Shown piece by piece: positions 15,680 through 24,899 of a DNA stretch of 64,000 nt. Within the stretch, counting starts at the first letter, position 1. Every line of letters begins with the position of its first letter. Origin of the DNA: Oceanithermus desulfurans (GTDB lineage Bacteria > Deinococcota > Deinococci > Deinococcales > Marinithermaceae); contig NZ_JACHEZ010000008.1 of assembly GCF_014201675.1 (NCBI RefSeq), positions 1 through 64,000 of the forward strand. Direction: 5' to 3'. The position numbers and the translations under genes are program-made. The notes beneath the pieces are model-generated. The model was not told the DNA's origin. It did not search any database and saw only the letters and a program-made list of their open reading frames with translations.

Positions 15680-16673
15680 GCAGACACCTCCAAAAGGCGC
15701 GCAACCAGGCCGCTCCCTGGTCGAGGGAGGCGGGATCCACCCACTCGGCCTCGGTGTGGGCGCCGCCGCCACGGTAGACCCCCAGCGTGATCGCCGGGAT
15801 GCCCGCCTCCACCGCCGCGGCCATGTCGGTCGAGCCCACCCCCTCCTCGGCGGCGACGCCGACGCCCGCGGCCGCCTGCAGCGCGCATTCGCGCAAGGCC
15901 TCGGTGACCGTCGAGCCCGCCGGCCTGCGGCCCAACAGGGCGATCTCGGCCTGGACCCGCTCGAGCTGGGCCGCCTGCATGGCGCGGGTGCGCACCTCGC
16001 GCTCCGCTTCGGCCAGGAGGGCCTCCTCGGTCGCGCGCACGTCCAACGCCAGCCCCACCTCGCGGGGGATGGCGTTGATGGCCTCGCCGCCCCAGACCCG
16101 CGCCACGCTGCGGCTGGAGCGCTCGCAGCAGGGCAGCGCCTGCACCGCGCGGATGAGCCGGCCCAGCGCCCAGGCGGGGTTGGGGGCGCTGCGGTCGCCC
16201 CAGGAGTGACCGCCGGGGCCGCTGAAGCGCACCTCGAAACGCACGGAGCCCAGCGCCCGGGTCACCAGGTTGCCCAGGTAGCCGTCCACCGCCACGAACG
16301 CCTCGGGGCGGCGGCTCCGCACGAAGGCGCGGGCGCCGCGCAGATTGCCCAGGCCCTCCTCGCCCACGGTGAAGACGAGCGTCGCCCCTTCGGGGACGCG
16401 CGACCAGGCGGTGGCCAGCACGGCAACGCCGCTGGAGTTGTCGCCCACGGCCGGCCCCCACCAGCGCTCGGACTCGAGGGTCAGCGGCCGCGGGGTGAGC
16501 ACCGTGTCCAGGTGGGCGGCGAAGGCGACGGGCCCCTCCCCCACCCAGAGGTTGCCCTCCTCGTCGCGCATCGGAACCTCGCCCCGGCCGGAAAAAAACT
16601 CGGCCAGGAAGTCGGCCCTGGCCTCGTCGCCGGCCACCGCCCCGAAGCGGCGCAGGAAGTCCTGGGGGGTCAT
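15660..16673 (-). CDS. M20-family metallopeptidase (LysK/ArgE/acetyl-lysine deacetylase-like)
   Basis: 337 aa. Co-catalytic metal-site motifs run in order: AAHLDT (about residue 50), [10 protein letters not shown] (about 72), the catalytic Glu pair VGEEGLGN, Asp in VAVDGYLG, the dimerisation-domain His in GPGGHSWGD, and [10 protein letters not shown] near the C-terminus. These are complete, so activity is expected on an N-acylated amino acid or small peptide. ATGA overlap with the response regulator gene. Confidence 0.85.
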   Translation of the reverse strand: MTPQDFLRRFGAVAGDEARADFLAEFFSGRGEVPMRDEEGNLWVGEGPVAFAAHLDTVLTPRPLTLESERWWGPAVGDNSSGVAVLATAWSRVPEGATLVFTVGEEGLGNLRGARAFVRSRRPEAFVAVDGYLGNLVTRALGSVRFEVRFSGPGGHSWGDRSAPNPAWALGRLIRAVQALPCCERSSRSVARVWGGEAINAIPREVGLALDVRATEEALLAEAEREVRTRAMQAAQLERVQAEIALLGRRPAGSTVTEALRECALQAAAGVGVAAEEGVGSTDMAAAVEAGIPAITLGVYRGGGAHTEAEWVDPASLDQGAAWLRAFWRCLRGSAAA

Positions 16674-17320
16674 TCCTCGATGTCGGCCAGGCCCTCGCGG
16701 ATCGCGTACAGCGCGGCCTGGGTGCGGTTGTTGAGGTGCAGCTTCGAGAAGATCTCGGAGAGCCGGTTGCGCACCGTCTTCTCCGAGATTCCGAGCTCGT
16801 CGGCGATCTCCTGGTTCGTCGCCCCCTGGGCCAGCAGGCGCAGGATCTGCACCTCGCGGTCGGTGAGGTCGGCGTGGTGGGCCTGGGGCAGCACGTCGCG
16901 CTTGGCCCGGAAGTCGTGGATGATCTGCTCGGCCAGCTCGGCGTCGAGCAGCACCTCGCCCTCGTTGACGCGGCGTACCGCGTCGACCAGGGCCTCGGCG
17001 TCCACGTCCTTGAGCAGGTAGCCGCGGGCGCCGGCCTTGACCGCCTCGAAGACGTAGGCGTCCTGGCGGTACATGGTGAGCATGATCACCTTGGCCTCGG
17101 GGAACTCCTTGAGGATCTCCTTGGTGGCTTCGACGCCGTCGAGCCCGGGCATCTGGATGTCCATGAGGACGATATCGGGTCGGGTCTCGAGCGCGGCCCT
17201 GAGGGCTTCGCGCCCGCTCGCGGCTTCGCCGATCACCCGCAGGTCCCCCTCGGCCTCGAGCAGCGAACGCAGGCCCTGGCGGAAGAGGGAGTGGTCGTCG
17301 GCTATCAGGATTCGAATCAT
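16670..17320 (-). CDS. NarL/FixJ-family response regulator
   Basis: 216 aa. A receiver domain ([10 protein letters not shown] near the start, phospho-acceptor Asp in [12 protein letters not shown], Lys in YLLKDV) is joined to a LuxR-type HTH ([36 protein letters not shown]). The second ATG (17320) is chosen: TACAAT and seven bases lie before it, and the first ATG overlaps this box. No histidine kinase is nearby, so it is an orphan regulator in an operon with an M20 peptidase. Confidence 0.9.
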   Translation of the reverse strand: MIRILIADDHSLFRQGLRSLLEAEGDLRVIGEAASGREALRAALETRPDIVLMDIQMPGLDGVEATKEILKEFPEAKVIMLTMYRQDAYVFEAVKAGARGYLLKDVDAEALVDAVRRVNEGEVLLDAELAEQIIHDFRAKRDVLPQAHHADLTDREVQILRLLAQGATNQEIADELGISEKTVRNRLSEIFSKLHLNNRTQAALYAIREGLADIEE

Positions 17321-17415
17321 CCCGTTCATTGTAAAACGAAACGCCCCCGCGCGTGCGTGCTAGAATACGCTCGGCCGCCCGAAGTGGCGGAAACTCCACG
17401 CCAACGAGGTTCACC

Positions 17416-17913
17416 GTGACGCATCCCAAATCCGCCTTGAACGCCTACTGCCAGAGCAAGAGCCTGCCGCTGCCCAAGTTCGAGACCCGGGGCACCGGGA
17501 CCGAGGACGACCCCCTCTTCATCAGCGACGTCTCCCTGAACGGCGAGCTGCTCGCCACCGGCCAGGGGCGCAGCAAGCGCGAGGCGGAGAAGGTGGCCGC
17601 GGAGCTGGCGCTCGAGCTGCTGCGGCGCACCCACGGCGAGCCCCAGGCGAAGAGCCGCAAGCGGCGGCGCAAGCCGCGCGGCGGCAACGGCGAGGGCGAG
17701 CGCAGCTCCGCGGAGGCCGAAGCCCCGGCGCCCTCCGAGGCCGCCGGCGGCGGCTGGCCCGTCTACCCCGAGGTGCTGGCCGAAGCGCTGCGCATCGCCG
17801 ACGCCCGGCTGCCGCAGTCGCTGAAAGGGCGCGACGTGCGCGAGGAGCTGGCGCGCTTCGCCGGCGACGTGTACAAGGCCCTGCTCGAGGAGCTGGGCCA
17901 GGAAGCGAGGTAG
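17416..17913 (+). CDS. Stand-alone double-stranded RNA-binding domain protein
   Basis: 165 aa from a GTG with a GAGGT site. A single dsRBD occupies about residues 3-68: HPKSALNAYCQSKSLPLPKF, then a GTEDDPLFISDVSLNG strand region, and the conserved GQGRSKREAEKVAAELALELL helix with the RNA-contacting KR/K residues. A basic linker (KSRKRRRKPR) and a C-terminal helical part follow. No nuclease domain is present, although bacterial dsRBDs usually sit at the end of RNase III. Nine nt before the NnrS-like gene. A TAGAAT box lies about 50 nt upstream of the start (near 17362). Confidence 0.8.
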   Translation: MTHPKSALNAYCQSKSLPLPKFETRGTGTEDDPLFISDVSLNGELLATGQGRSKREAEKVAAELALELLRRTHGEPQAKSRKRRRKPRGGNGEGERSSAEAEAPAPSEAAGGGWPVYPEVLAEALRIADARLPQSLKGRDVREELARFAGDVYKALLEELGQEAR

Positions 17914-17921
17914 GAGCCGAC

Positions 17922-18983
17922 ATGTTTCTGCGCGTAGGCCTGCTGGTGTCGTCGGTGGTGCTGATGGTGACCGGCCTTTGGGCCGGGGTGGTGCGGCTGG
18001 GCTGGGCGCTGCCCGCGGGCGGCCTCGCCGGGCAGCACGGCCCGCTGATGGTGGCCGCCTTCTTCGGAACCCTGATCGCGCTCGAGCGCGCCGTGGGCCT
18101 CGGCAAGGCCTGGACCTACGTCGGCCCGGTGCTGATGGCGCTGGGCGGGCTGGGGTTCCTCGCCGGTCTGGACCTGCGCTGGGTGCAGCTGGTACTCACC
18201 GTGGGCGCGGCCTTCTACGTGGCCGTGGCCGTCTACATCTACCGCCTGCAACCCGCCGACTTTACCCTGGTCATGGGCCTGGGGGCGCTCGCCCTGCTGC
18301 TGGGCGACGTGCTCTGGCTGCGCACGGCCCCGCCGCAGGTGGTCAGCCTGTGGTGGATGGCCTTCATCGTCTTCATCGTGGCCGGCGAGCGGCTCGAGCT
18401 CTCGCGCTTCGTACCCAAGCCCACCGCCGCCCTCCGCGGCTTCATCGCGGTCACGCTGCTCACCCTCGCGGGTCTGGTCCTGGCCACGCTGGGGGTCTTC
18501 CACGCCGAACGCTGGGTGGGGCTGGGCTTCCTGCTCCAGGGCGTCTGGCTCCTCAAGTTCGACATCGCCTGGGTCAACCTGAAGCGCGAGGGGGTGCACA
18601 AGTTCATGGGGGTAAGCCTGCTCACCGGCTACGTCTGGCTGCTGGTGGGCGGCTTCTGGATGCTGGCCGCGGGCCTGCCGCCGGCGGGTCCGGGGTACGA
18701 CGGCCCCCTGCACGCCGTCTTCGTCGGCTTCACCTTCGCCATGGTCTTCGGCCACGCCCCCGTCATCTTCCCCGCGGTGCTGCGGCTCAAGATCCGCTTC
18801 CACCCCGCCATGTACCTGCCGCTTGGGCTGCTGCACGCGGCGCTTTTGGCGCGCATCCTCGGCGACTACCTGCTCGCGTCGCCGCTGCGGCTCTGGGGCG
18901 GAATGCTGAGCGCCGTGGCCGTGGTGCTCTACTTCGCCCTGGCCATGGGCGTGACCCTTTTCGGCAAGGACGAGGCTCAGTAG
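17922..18983 (+). CDS. NnrS-like/heme-copper-type membrane protein
   Basis: 353 aa and about ten membrane helices. The segment GQHGPLMVAAFFGTLIALERAVGLG near residue 38, FVFGHAPVIFPAVLRLKIRFHPAMYLPL near 270, and further His residues are typical of an NnrS-related family often linked to nitrogen-oxide metabolism. No denitrification genes are seen here, so that link is inferred only from family. Its 3' end overlaps the convergent radical SAM gene by 7 nt. Confidence 0.7.
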   Translation: MFLRVGLLVSSVVLMVTGLWAGVVRLGWALPAGGLAGQHGPLMVAAFFGTLIALERAVGLGKAWTYVGPVLMALGGLGFLAGLDLRWVQLVLTVGAAFYVAVAVYIYRLQPADFTLVMGLGALALLLGDVLWLRTAPPQVVSLWWMAFIVFIVAGERLELSRFVPKPTAALRGFIAVTLLTLAGLVLATLGVFHAERWVGLGFLLQGVWLLKFDIAWVNLKREGVHKFMGVSLLTGYVWLLVGGFWMLAAGLPPAGPGYDGPLHAVFVGFTFAMVFGHAPVIFPAVLRLKIRFHPAMYLPLGLLHAALLARILGDYLLASPLRLWGGMLSAVAVVLYFALAMGVTLFGKDEAQ

Positions 18984-20101
18984 ATGAACTCGCGGATGTC
19001 GTAGCGGGCCGCGCGCACCCCCAGCCGCCGCACCGCCCCTGTGAGGCGGGCGGTCTCGGCCTCGATCTCTTCCCAGCTCATCGGCTCCAGCCCCGCCGCC
19101 GCGCGCTCGCGGGCGTAGACCGAGTCGGGGTGTTCGACGAAGGGCGAGAGGTAGACGAGATCGCCGCGGTCGAGCGGCATCCGCGCCAGCGTCGCCAGCG
19201 TCGCCCGCGCGTGGGCCTCGCGGTAGCCGCGCCCGCCCACCCCCACCATCACGATCAGCCCCACGCCCACCCCCGCGGCCTTGAGCTCGCGCACGAAGGC
19301 CACCAGCTCGTCGGCGGATCCCGGTTTGTTGAGGAAGGCCAGCAGCTCGTTGAGGCCGGTCTCCATGCCCACGTAGACGCGCTCGAGTCCCAGAGCGTGC
19401 AACTCGCCCCAGTCCGCGGGGTCGTGGCGCTCGCCGCTGTAGAGGTCCACGAAGCCGAAGATCGGGCGGCCCGGGAAGACCTCGCGCACCGCCTCGAAGA
19501 TGGGCAAAAGGCGCCCCCGCGAAAGCGCCAGGGCGTTGCCGTCGGCCAGGAAGACCCCGCGGCGCAACAGCAGCTGCCGCCCCAGGAAGTCGCGCACCGC
19601 CTCGGCGTGCGCCCGCAGCTGCTCGGGCGTCTTGGCGTGGAAGGGGCGGCCCTGGTAGAAGCTGCAGAAGGTGCACTTGTTCCAGGTGCAGCCCTCGGTG
19701 GCCTGAACGACGACGGCGAAGTACTGGTCGGGCGGCAGGATGGCGATGGGCCGGTAGACGGCGTGGAAGCGTTCGCGTTCGGCGGCGAGCTGCTCGGGCG
19801 TCCAGGGAAGGATCTCTTCCGTCACGCGGGCGGCGCAGGCCGGGTCGAGGAGCTCCGCGGCGCGGCGTGCGTGTTCGTGCACCCGGGCGAAGACCGTACG
19901 CGCCTCCTCGGGCGCCAGCACCCCGCGCTCGCGCGGCCCTCCCGGCGCCCGCCGGCGCCAGTGGAGGGTGCTGTCGAGGGCGCGCTTGTAGAGAACGCCG
20001 TCGTCGTAAAAGGTGTAGAGCCGCCCCTCGCGGTCGAAGCTGAGGACGTGCCGGGGGTCGGGGTGGATCAGGGTGGAGGCCTCGCGGCACTCGGCGCGCA
20101 T
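18977..20101 (-). CDS. Radical SAM protein with CX4CX2C cluster motif
   Basis: 374 aa. The iron-sulfur motif is GCTWNKCTFC (near residue 136), which has four rather than three residues between the first two Cys. A TIM-barrel-type body follows with YVGMETGLNELLAFLNKPG, the SAM-contact region of HemN/Elp3-like enzymes. The N-terminal 120 aa have no recognised domain. Product unknown. The gene starts 8 nt after TACAAT and diverges from the kinase gene. Confidence 0.8.
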   Translation of the reverse strand: MRAECREASTLIHPDPRHVLSFDREGRLYTFYDDGVLYKRALDSTLHWRRRAPGGPRERGVLAPEEARTVFARVHEHARRAAELLDPACAARVTEEILPWTPEQLAAERERFHAVYRPIAILPPDQYFAVVVQATEGCTWNKCTFCSFYQGRPFHAKTPEQLRAHAEAVRDFLGRQLLLRRGVFLADGNALALSRGRLLPIFEAVREVFPGRPIFGFVDLYSGERHDPADWGELHALGLERVYVGMETGLNELLAFLNKPGSADELVAFVRELKAAGVGVGLIVMVGVGGRGYREAHARATLATLARMPLDRGDLVYLSPFVEHPDSVYARERAAAGLEPMSWEEIEAETARLTGAVRRLGVRAARYDIREFIY

Positions 20102-20135
20102 ACCGACGTATTGTAATCCCGGCCCCGGCCGCGTT

Positions 20136-20147
20136 TATGATGGTCGG
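20136..20147 (+). promoter_or_regulatory. Leaderless -10 box TATGAT of the kinase gene
   Basis: TATGAT (20136-20141), GGTCGG, then the GTG start at 20148. The same 15-nt string including the GTG occurs before the pseudouridine synthase gene (62911-62925, minus). Confidence 0.5.
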
Positions 20148-20999
20148 GTGGCCACCTTGAACGTGCCGGGCAACGTCGTGAAGCGCCTCGAAGCGGCCCT
20201 GGGCACCCCCCTGCACCCGGCGGCGGAGGGTCAGGAGGCCCGCGTCTTCTTCACCGACGGGCGCGTGATCAAGATCTACGGCCCCCACGAGCGCCACCTG
20301 CCCCGGCTGGAGGCGCGCAACCTGGCGCGCGCCGGGCTGGGCGCGTGGGTGGAAGCCGTCTGGGGCGACCACCGGCTCGAGGGGTACGCCGCGCTGGTGC
20401 TCAGGCGCTTCCCCGGCCGCCCCTTCGAGCCCGGGCGCTTCGGACCGCGGGCGCTGGCCCAGCTCGCGGGCTTCCTGCTGCGGCTGCACCGGCTGCCCGA
20501 ACCCGGCCTCACCCGGCTCGAGCCCATCCAGGCGCGCTGGCGGCGCTTCCGCAAGGCCCTCGCCGACCTGCCCGCGGCGGTGGAGGCGCTGGAGGCGCTG
20601 AAGCCCCGGCTGCCGCGGCTCGCCGGCGTGCCGCGCGTCTTCGCCCACAACGACCTCTGGGCCGGCAACGTCCTCGTCGCCCCTGACGGCGCGGTGCTGG
20701 TGGTGGACTGGAGCCGCGCCGGCGGCGAGGACCCCGCACGCGACCTCGCCATCCTGACGACCGGCAGCCTGGGGTTGCTGCCGCACGAACGCTGCCTCGA
20801 GACCCTGCGCAAGATCGTCCGCTGCTACCCCGACCCGGGAGGCGTCTGGGGTCGGCTTAGAATCTGGATTCCGCTGACCCTGCTGCACGACCTGCACTGG
20901 TTCCGCGAGAAGGAGCCCGCAGGCTTCGAAGCGGCCCTGGCCGACAAGCTGCCGCGCATCGAGCGCGCCTTGCACGCGTTTCCGGCCACCCCGTGGTAG
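20148..20999 (+). CDS. Aminoglycoside phosphotransferase-like small-molecule kinase
   Basis: 283 aa of the APH/choline kinase/fructosamine kinase fold. Catalytic motif FAHNDLWAGNVLV (Asp base, Asn metal ligand) is near residue 165, followed by the metal-binding Asp in VVDWSRAGGEDPARDLA. A reduced N-lobe contains DGRVIKIYG with the ATP-binding Lys. Substrate unknown; kanamycin-type activity cannot be assumed. The upp gene follows after 10 nt, so the two may be transcribed together. Confidence 0.78.
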   Translation: MATLNVPGNVVKRLEAALGTPLHPAAEGQEARVFFTDGRVIKIYGPHERHLPRLEARNLARAGLGAWVEAVWGDHRLEGYAALVLRRFPGRPFEPGRFGPRALAQLAGFLLRLHRLPEPGLTRLEPIQARWRRFRKALADLPAAVEALEALKPRLPRLAGVPRVFAHNDLWAGNVLVAPDGAVLVVDWSRAGGEDPARDLAILTTGSLGLLPHERCLETLRKIVRCYPDPGGVWGRLRIWIPLTLLHDLHWFREKEPAGFEAALADKLPRIERALHAFPATPW

Positions 21000-21009
21000 C
21001 TTGGGATAG

Positions 21010-21636
21010 ATGAAGGTAACCACGGTCGACCACCCCCTGGTGCAGCACAAGCTGGCCCTCATCCGCGACAAGAACACCGGCAGCAAGGACTTCCGCGAGC
21101 TCATGGCGGAGGTCAGCATGCTCATGGCCTACGAGGCCACCCGCGACCTCGAGCTCGAAGAAACCGTCGTGGAAACGCCCGTGGCCCCGGCCCGGGTCAA
21201 GGTGCTGGCCGGCAAGAAGCTGGCCCTGGTGGCCATCCTGCGCGCGGGGCTGGTGATGGTGGACGGCATCCTGCGCCTCATCCCCGCGGCGCGCGTGGGC
21301 CACATCGGGCTCTACCGCGACCCGGAGACGCTCGAGCCCACCCAGTACTACGCCAAGCTGCCGCTCGACATCGCCGAGCGCCGCATCTTCCTCACCGACC
21401 CCATGCTCGCCACCGGCGGCTCGGCGGTGCAGGCCCTCGACGTTCTCAAGGAGAAGGGGGCGACCCACATCAAGCTGATGAGCATCATCGCCGCCCCCGA
21501 GGGCATCGAGCGGGTGATGAAGGCCCACCCCGACGTCGACATCTGCGTCGCCGCGGTGGACGAGCGCCTCAACGAAAAGGGCTACATCGTCCCCGGGTTG
21601 GGCGACGCCGGCGACCGGATTTATGGAACCAAATAG
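21010..21636 (+). CDS. upp: Uracil phosphoribosyltransferase
   Basis: 208 aa, the family's usual size. It salvages uracil by joining it to PRPP to give UMP. The PRPP loop is [13 protein letters not shown] (about residues 127-139). The uracil-binding flap and C-terminal [12 protein letters not shown] are conserved. Start ATG lies 7 nt after TAGCTT, a -10 box that overlaps the stop codon of the kinase gene, so it may also be transcribed alone. Confidence 0.95.
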   Translation: MKVTTVDHPLVQHKLALIRDKNTGSKDFRELMAEVSMLMAYEATRDLELEETVVETPVAPARVKVLAGKKLALVAILRAGLVMVDGILRLIPAARVGHIGLYRDPETLEPTQYYAKLPLDIAERRIFLTDPMLATGGSAVQALDVLKEKGATHIKLMSIIAAPEGIERVMKAHPDVDICVAAVDERLNEKGYIVPGLGDAGDRIYGTK

Positions 21637-21703
21637 CCTGTGGCCTGTAGCCTGTAGCTCGTAGAAACCACAAGCCACTCGCCACAGGCCACGAGCCCTG
21701 ACC
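21637..21703. repeat. Short inverted/reiterated GGCCTGTAGC repeat
   Basis: Between upp and the wecA-like gene, GCCTGTGGCCTGTAGCCTGT and the opposite-facing GCCACAGGCCACGAGCC form an imperfect inverted repeat around the centre TAGAAACCACAAGCCACTC. It could act as a hairpin terminator of upp, but no T-run follows. It looks like a member of an intergenic repeat family. Confidence 0.5.
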
Positions 21704-22801
21704 ATGCCCGACCTCCTCCTCCACTACCTGAACGCTCTGGGGATCGCCGATCCCCTGGGGCGCGGCTGGTGGACCGTTGTGCTTACCTTCGTGGTCGCGG
21801 CCGTGGTCACCTGGCGCAGCGTGCCGGGGCTGGTGCGCTTCGCGCTGCGCGTGGGCTGGGCCGATCAGCCGGGCGAGCGCCGCCTCAACACCGCGCCGCT
21901 GCCCAACGTCGGCGGCCTGGCGGTCTTCGGCGGGGTGGTCCTCGCCCTTCTCTTCGCGCTGCTGCTGCGCCCCACTGTGCTCGACGACGTGCTGCTGCAG
22001 CTGCTCGTCATCCTCTTCGGCGGCTCGCTGATGGTCCTCCTGGGCTTCATCGACGACCAGTACGAGCTGCCCGCCCTCTTCCGCCTCGTCGTGCAGGTAG
22101 CCGTGGCGCTGCTGCTCTACGCCGGCGGCGTGCGCATCGACGCCACCTTCGGCTCGCCCGTCGACCCCGCCTTTTCGCTGGGGCTGACCGTGCTCTGGAT
22201 CGTGGGCATCACCAACGCGGTCAACCTGCTCGACGGGGTGGACGGCCTCGCCGGCGGCGTGAGCCTGATCACCGCGGTCTTCCTGCTCGCCGCCAGCGCC
22301 CAGTTCGAAGCGCGCGCCGCGGCCACGCTGCTGCTCGCCGCGGTGGCGGGCGCGGTGCTGGGCTTCTTGCGCCACAACCTCCACCCCAGCCGCATCATCC
22401 TGGGTGACGCCGGGGCCTACTTCCTGGGCTACGTGCTCGCGGCCACGGCGATCCTGGGCAACCTCAAGATCAGCACCGTCTGGGCCCTGGTCCCCACCGC
22501 GCTCTTCCTGGCCATTCCCATCCTCGACACCACTCAGGTGGTGCTGCGGCGGCTGGCCGTGCGCAAGAACCCGCTGGCCCACCCCGGCAAGGACCACCTG
22601 CACCACTGGCTGCTGGCGCGCGGCCTCGACCAGCACCGCGTGGCCGTGGTGCTCTGGGCGCTTACCCTGGCGAGCGGCACCGCGGCCATGCGCGCCCAGG
22701 GAATGAGCTGGACCGTCACGCTCACCAGCGCCGCGGGGGCGGCCCTGCTGCTCGCCTTCGCCAGCTGGCGCCGCCGCCGCGCGGCCCGGAGGGGTTCGTG
22801 A
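21704..22801 (+). CDS. wecA: UDP-GlcNAc:undecaprenyl-phosphate GlcNAc-1-phosphate transferase (WecA/TagO-like)
   Basis: 365 aa polytopic membrane enzyme that starts assembly of a surface glycan on the undecaprenyl carrier. Catalytic motifs: GFIDDQ near residue 113, [12 protein letters not shown] near 171, [10 protein letters not shown] near 231, and the cytoplasmic [15 protein letters not shown] near 290. The order of these motifs separates it from MraY. The stop overlaps the next gene's GTG, so the pair is coupled. Confidence 0.85.
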   Translation: MPDLLLHYLNALGIADPLGRGWWTVVLTFVVAAVVTWRSVPGLVRFALRVGWADQPGERRLNTAPLPNVGGLAVFGGVVLALLFALLLRPTVLDDVLLQLLVILFGGSLMVLLGFIDDQYELPALFRLVVQVAVALLLYAGGVRIDATFGSPVDPAFSLGLTVLWIVGITNAVNLLDGVDGLAGGVSLITAVFLLAASAQFEARAAATLLLAAVAGAVLGFLRHNLHPSRIILGDAGAYFLGYVLAATAILGNLKISTVWALVPTALFLAIPILDTTQVVLRRLAVRKNPLAHPGKDHLHHWLLARGLDQHRVAVVLWALTLASGTAAMRAQGMSWTVTLTSAAGAALLLAFASWRRRRAARRGS

Positions 22802-23943
22802 GAACCGTCACCCTGGCCTTCGGCACCCGCCCCGAAGCCATCAAGATGGCCCCCGTGCACCACGCCCTCGCCGCCCGCGACGATCTGCGGGTGCGGGTGC
22901 TGCTCACCGGCCAGCACCGCGAGCAGCTGGAGCAGGCGCTGGCGGTCTTCGGGGTGACGGCCGACCGCGACCTCGAGGCGATGACCGAGCGGCAGGCGCT
23001 GCCCGACCTCTTCGCGCGCATCGTGCCCGCGGCGGCGCGGGCCCTCGCCGAGCTCGAAAGCGACTACGTCCTCGTCCACGGCGACACCCTCACCACCTTC
23101 GCGGTCGCCTGGGCCGCCTTCTTGGAAGGCGTCCCCGTGGGCCACGTCGAAGCGGGGCTGCGCAGCGGCCGCCTCGACGAACCCTTTCCCGAGGAGGCCA
23201 ACCGCCGGCTCACCGACATCCTCGCCGACCTCGCCCTCGCCCCCACGCCGGGGGCCGCGGCGAACCTGCGCGCCGAGGGCTTCGACCCCGCGCGCGTCGT
23301 CGTCACCGGCCAGACGGGCATCGACGCGGTGCGCTTCGCCGCCGCCCGCGGCCGCCTGCCCGCGGGCCTGCCCCCCGGGCCTTACGTGACGGTGACGCTG
23401 CACCGGCGCGAGAACTGGCCGCGGCTCGCGGACCTCGCGGCGGCGCTGGCGCGCACCGCGGGCCGCCACCCGGAATTCACCTTCGTCTACCCGGTGCACA
23501 AGAACCCGGTGGTGCGCGAGGCGGTGCGGCCGGCGCTCGCGGGCGTGCCCAACTTCGTGCTGCTCGAGCCCCTGGAGTTCTCGGAGATGGCCGCGCTCCT
23601 GGCCGTGAGCGAGCTGATCGTCACCGACTCGGGCGGCCTCCAGGAAGAGGGCGCCGCTCTGGGCGTGCCGGTGGTGGTGGCGCGCAACGTCACCGAGCGC
23701 CCCGAGGGGGTGGAGGCGGGCATCCTGCGGCTCGCTGGCAACGAACCCGAAGGCTTCGAACGCACGCTGCGCGAGCTGCTCGCGGACGCGGTCCAAAGGG
23801 CCCGCATGGCCGCCGCCCCCAACCCCTACGGCGACGGCCGCGCCGCCGGGCGGGTGGCCGCGGCGGTGGCCTGGCGGTTGGGGCTGGGGCCGCGGCCGGA
23901 CGACTGGGCGCCTAGCCCGGAGGCCGGCCCAGACGCTGGGTGA
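22798..23943 (+). CDS. wecB: UDP-N-acetylglucosamine 2-epimerase (non-hydrolysing)
   Basis: 381 aa GT-B-fold enzyme converting UDP-GlcNAc to UDP-ManNAc. Family motifs: [14 protein letters not shown] at the start, [19 protein letters not shown] near residue 117, HRRENW near 201, and SDSGGLQEE (here TDSGGLQEE) near 277. GTGA overlap with wecA; the two would feed one surface polysaccharide pathway. Its 3' end overlaps the convergent FAH gene by 32 nt. Confidence 0.92.
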   Translation: MRTVTLAFGTRPEAIKMAPVHHALAARDDLRVRVLLTGQHREQLEQALAVFGVTADRDLEAMTERQALPDLFARIVPAAARALAELESDYVLVHGDTLTTFAVAWAAFLEGVPVGHVEAGLRSGRLDEPFPEEANRRLTDILADLALAPTPGAAANLRAEGFDPARVVVTGQTGIDAVRFAAARGRLPAGLPPGPYVTVTLHRRENWPRLADLAAALARTAGRHPEFTFVYPVHKNPVVREAVRPALAGVPNFVLLEPLEFSEMAALLAVSELIVTDSGGLQEEGAALGVPVVVARNVTERPEGVEAGILRLAGNEPEGFERTLRELLADAVQRARMAAAPNPYGDGRAAGRVAAAVAWRLGLGPRPDDWAPSPEAGPDAG

Positions 23944-24889
23944 GCCGCCCCACGCCGTCGATCTCCACCGTCACCTCCTGACCCGGCTCGGGCCAGCGCC
24001 CGCTTTCGAGCGCCGAACAACCCGGGAAGGTTCCCGTGGCCAGCACCGCGCCCGCCTCGAGCGGTTCGCCCATCGAAGCGTAGGCCACGGCCTCGCCCAG
24101 ATCGAAACGGGGTCCGGCCGCCGAGCCCTCGCAGACGACCTCCCCGTCGAGCCGCACCCGCCCCAATAGCCGCTGCCAGTCGGGCAGCACCTCGTCGGGC
24201 GTCACCACCTCGGCGGCGATGCCGGTGGCGAAGTTCTTGGCCTTGACCGGACCGAAGCCCGAGCGCATCTCCGCGGCCTGGACGTCGCGGGCGGAGTGGT
24301 CGTTGAGGACGAAGAAGCCGCCGATGGCCGCCAGGGCCTCGTCCGGGTCGGCGTCGCGAAGCGGCCGCGCCAGCACGAAGCCGAGCTCGAGCTCGTAGTC
24401 GAGGGCGCGGGTGTAGCCGGGCCAGGGCACCTCGGCCCCTTCGGTGAGGAAGGCGCGGGGGTTGCCCAGGTAGTGGATGGGCCGTTCGTACCAAAGTGCC
24501 GAAGGGCGCACCTTGGCGTGGGGACGGCCGCTGATGCGCTCGAAGATCTCCACGAAGCGGTAGGCCCGGGGCAGGAAGCGCTTCAGCCACCCCTTGGTGG
24601 CCCCGATCGCGTGGGCCTCGTAGAGCATGAAGTCGCGGAAACTCGTCGGTTCGAAGGGCAGCAAAGCCTCGTCGCGCGCCGGTTCCGGAGGACGGCCCTC
24701 GGCGTGGGCGCGCTCCAGCCGTTCCAGGGCGCGCGCCCGCACCGCCTCGCCCCCGGCGAGGAAGGCGAGCAGGTCGCGCGCCGCCGCCCCCAGCTCGGCC
24801 TCGAACGGCGCGAGCGGGTACCACTGGCCCCCGTGCCAGGCGGCGACGCTGGCCTCGCCGTCTTCGAGCCGCAGACGCTTCAGCCTCAC
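23912..24889 (-). CDS. Fumarylacetoacetate hydrolase family protein (FAA-type)
   Basis: 325 aa, longer than the 9718 paralogue and closer to fumarylacetoacetase-like members. Motifs: [15 protein letters not shown] with the N-terminal His, [16 protein letters not shown] (metal Glu residues), and [17 protein letters not shown]. The GTG start has a perfect GGAGGTG site 6 nt upstream. Ten nt after the cyclase gene, so both are likely one operon for breakdown of an aromatic or amino-acid intermediate. Confidence 0.85.
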   Translation of the reverse strand: MRLKRLRLEDGEASVAAWHGGQWYPLAPFEAELGAAARDLLAFLAGGEAVRARALERLERAHAEGRPPEPARDEALLPFEPTSFRDFMLYEAHAIGATKGWLKRFLPRAYRFVEIFERISGRPHAKVRPSALWYERPIHYLGNPRAFLTEGAEVPWPGYTRALDYELELGFVLARPLRDADPDEALAAIGGFFVLNDHSARDVQAAEMRSGFGPVKAKNFATGIAAEVVTPDEVLPDWQRLLGRVRLDGEVVCEGSAAGPRFDLGEAVAYASMGEPLEAGAVLATGTFPGCSALESGRWPEPGQEVTVEIDGVGRLTQRLGRPPG

Positions 24890-24899
24890 CGTCCACCTC

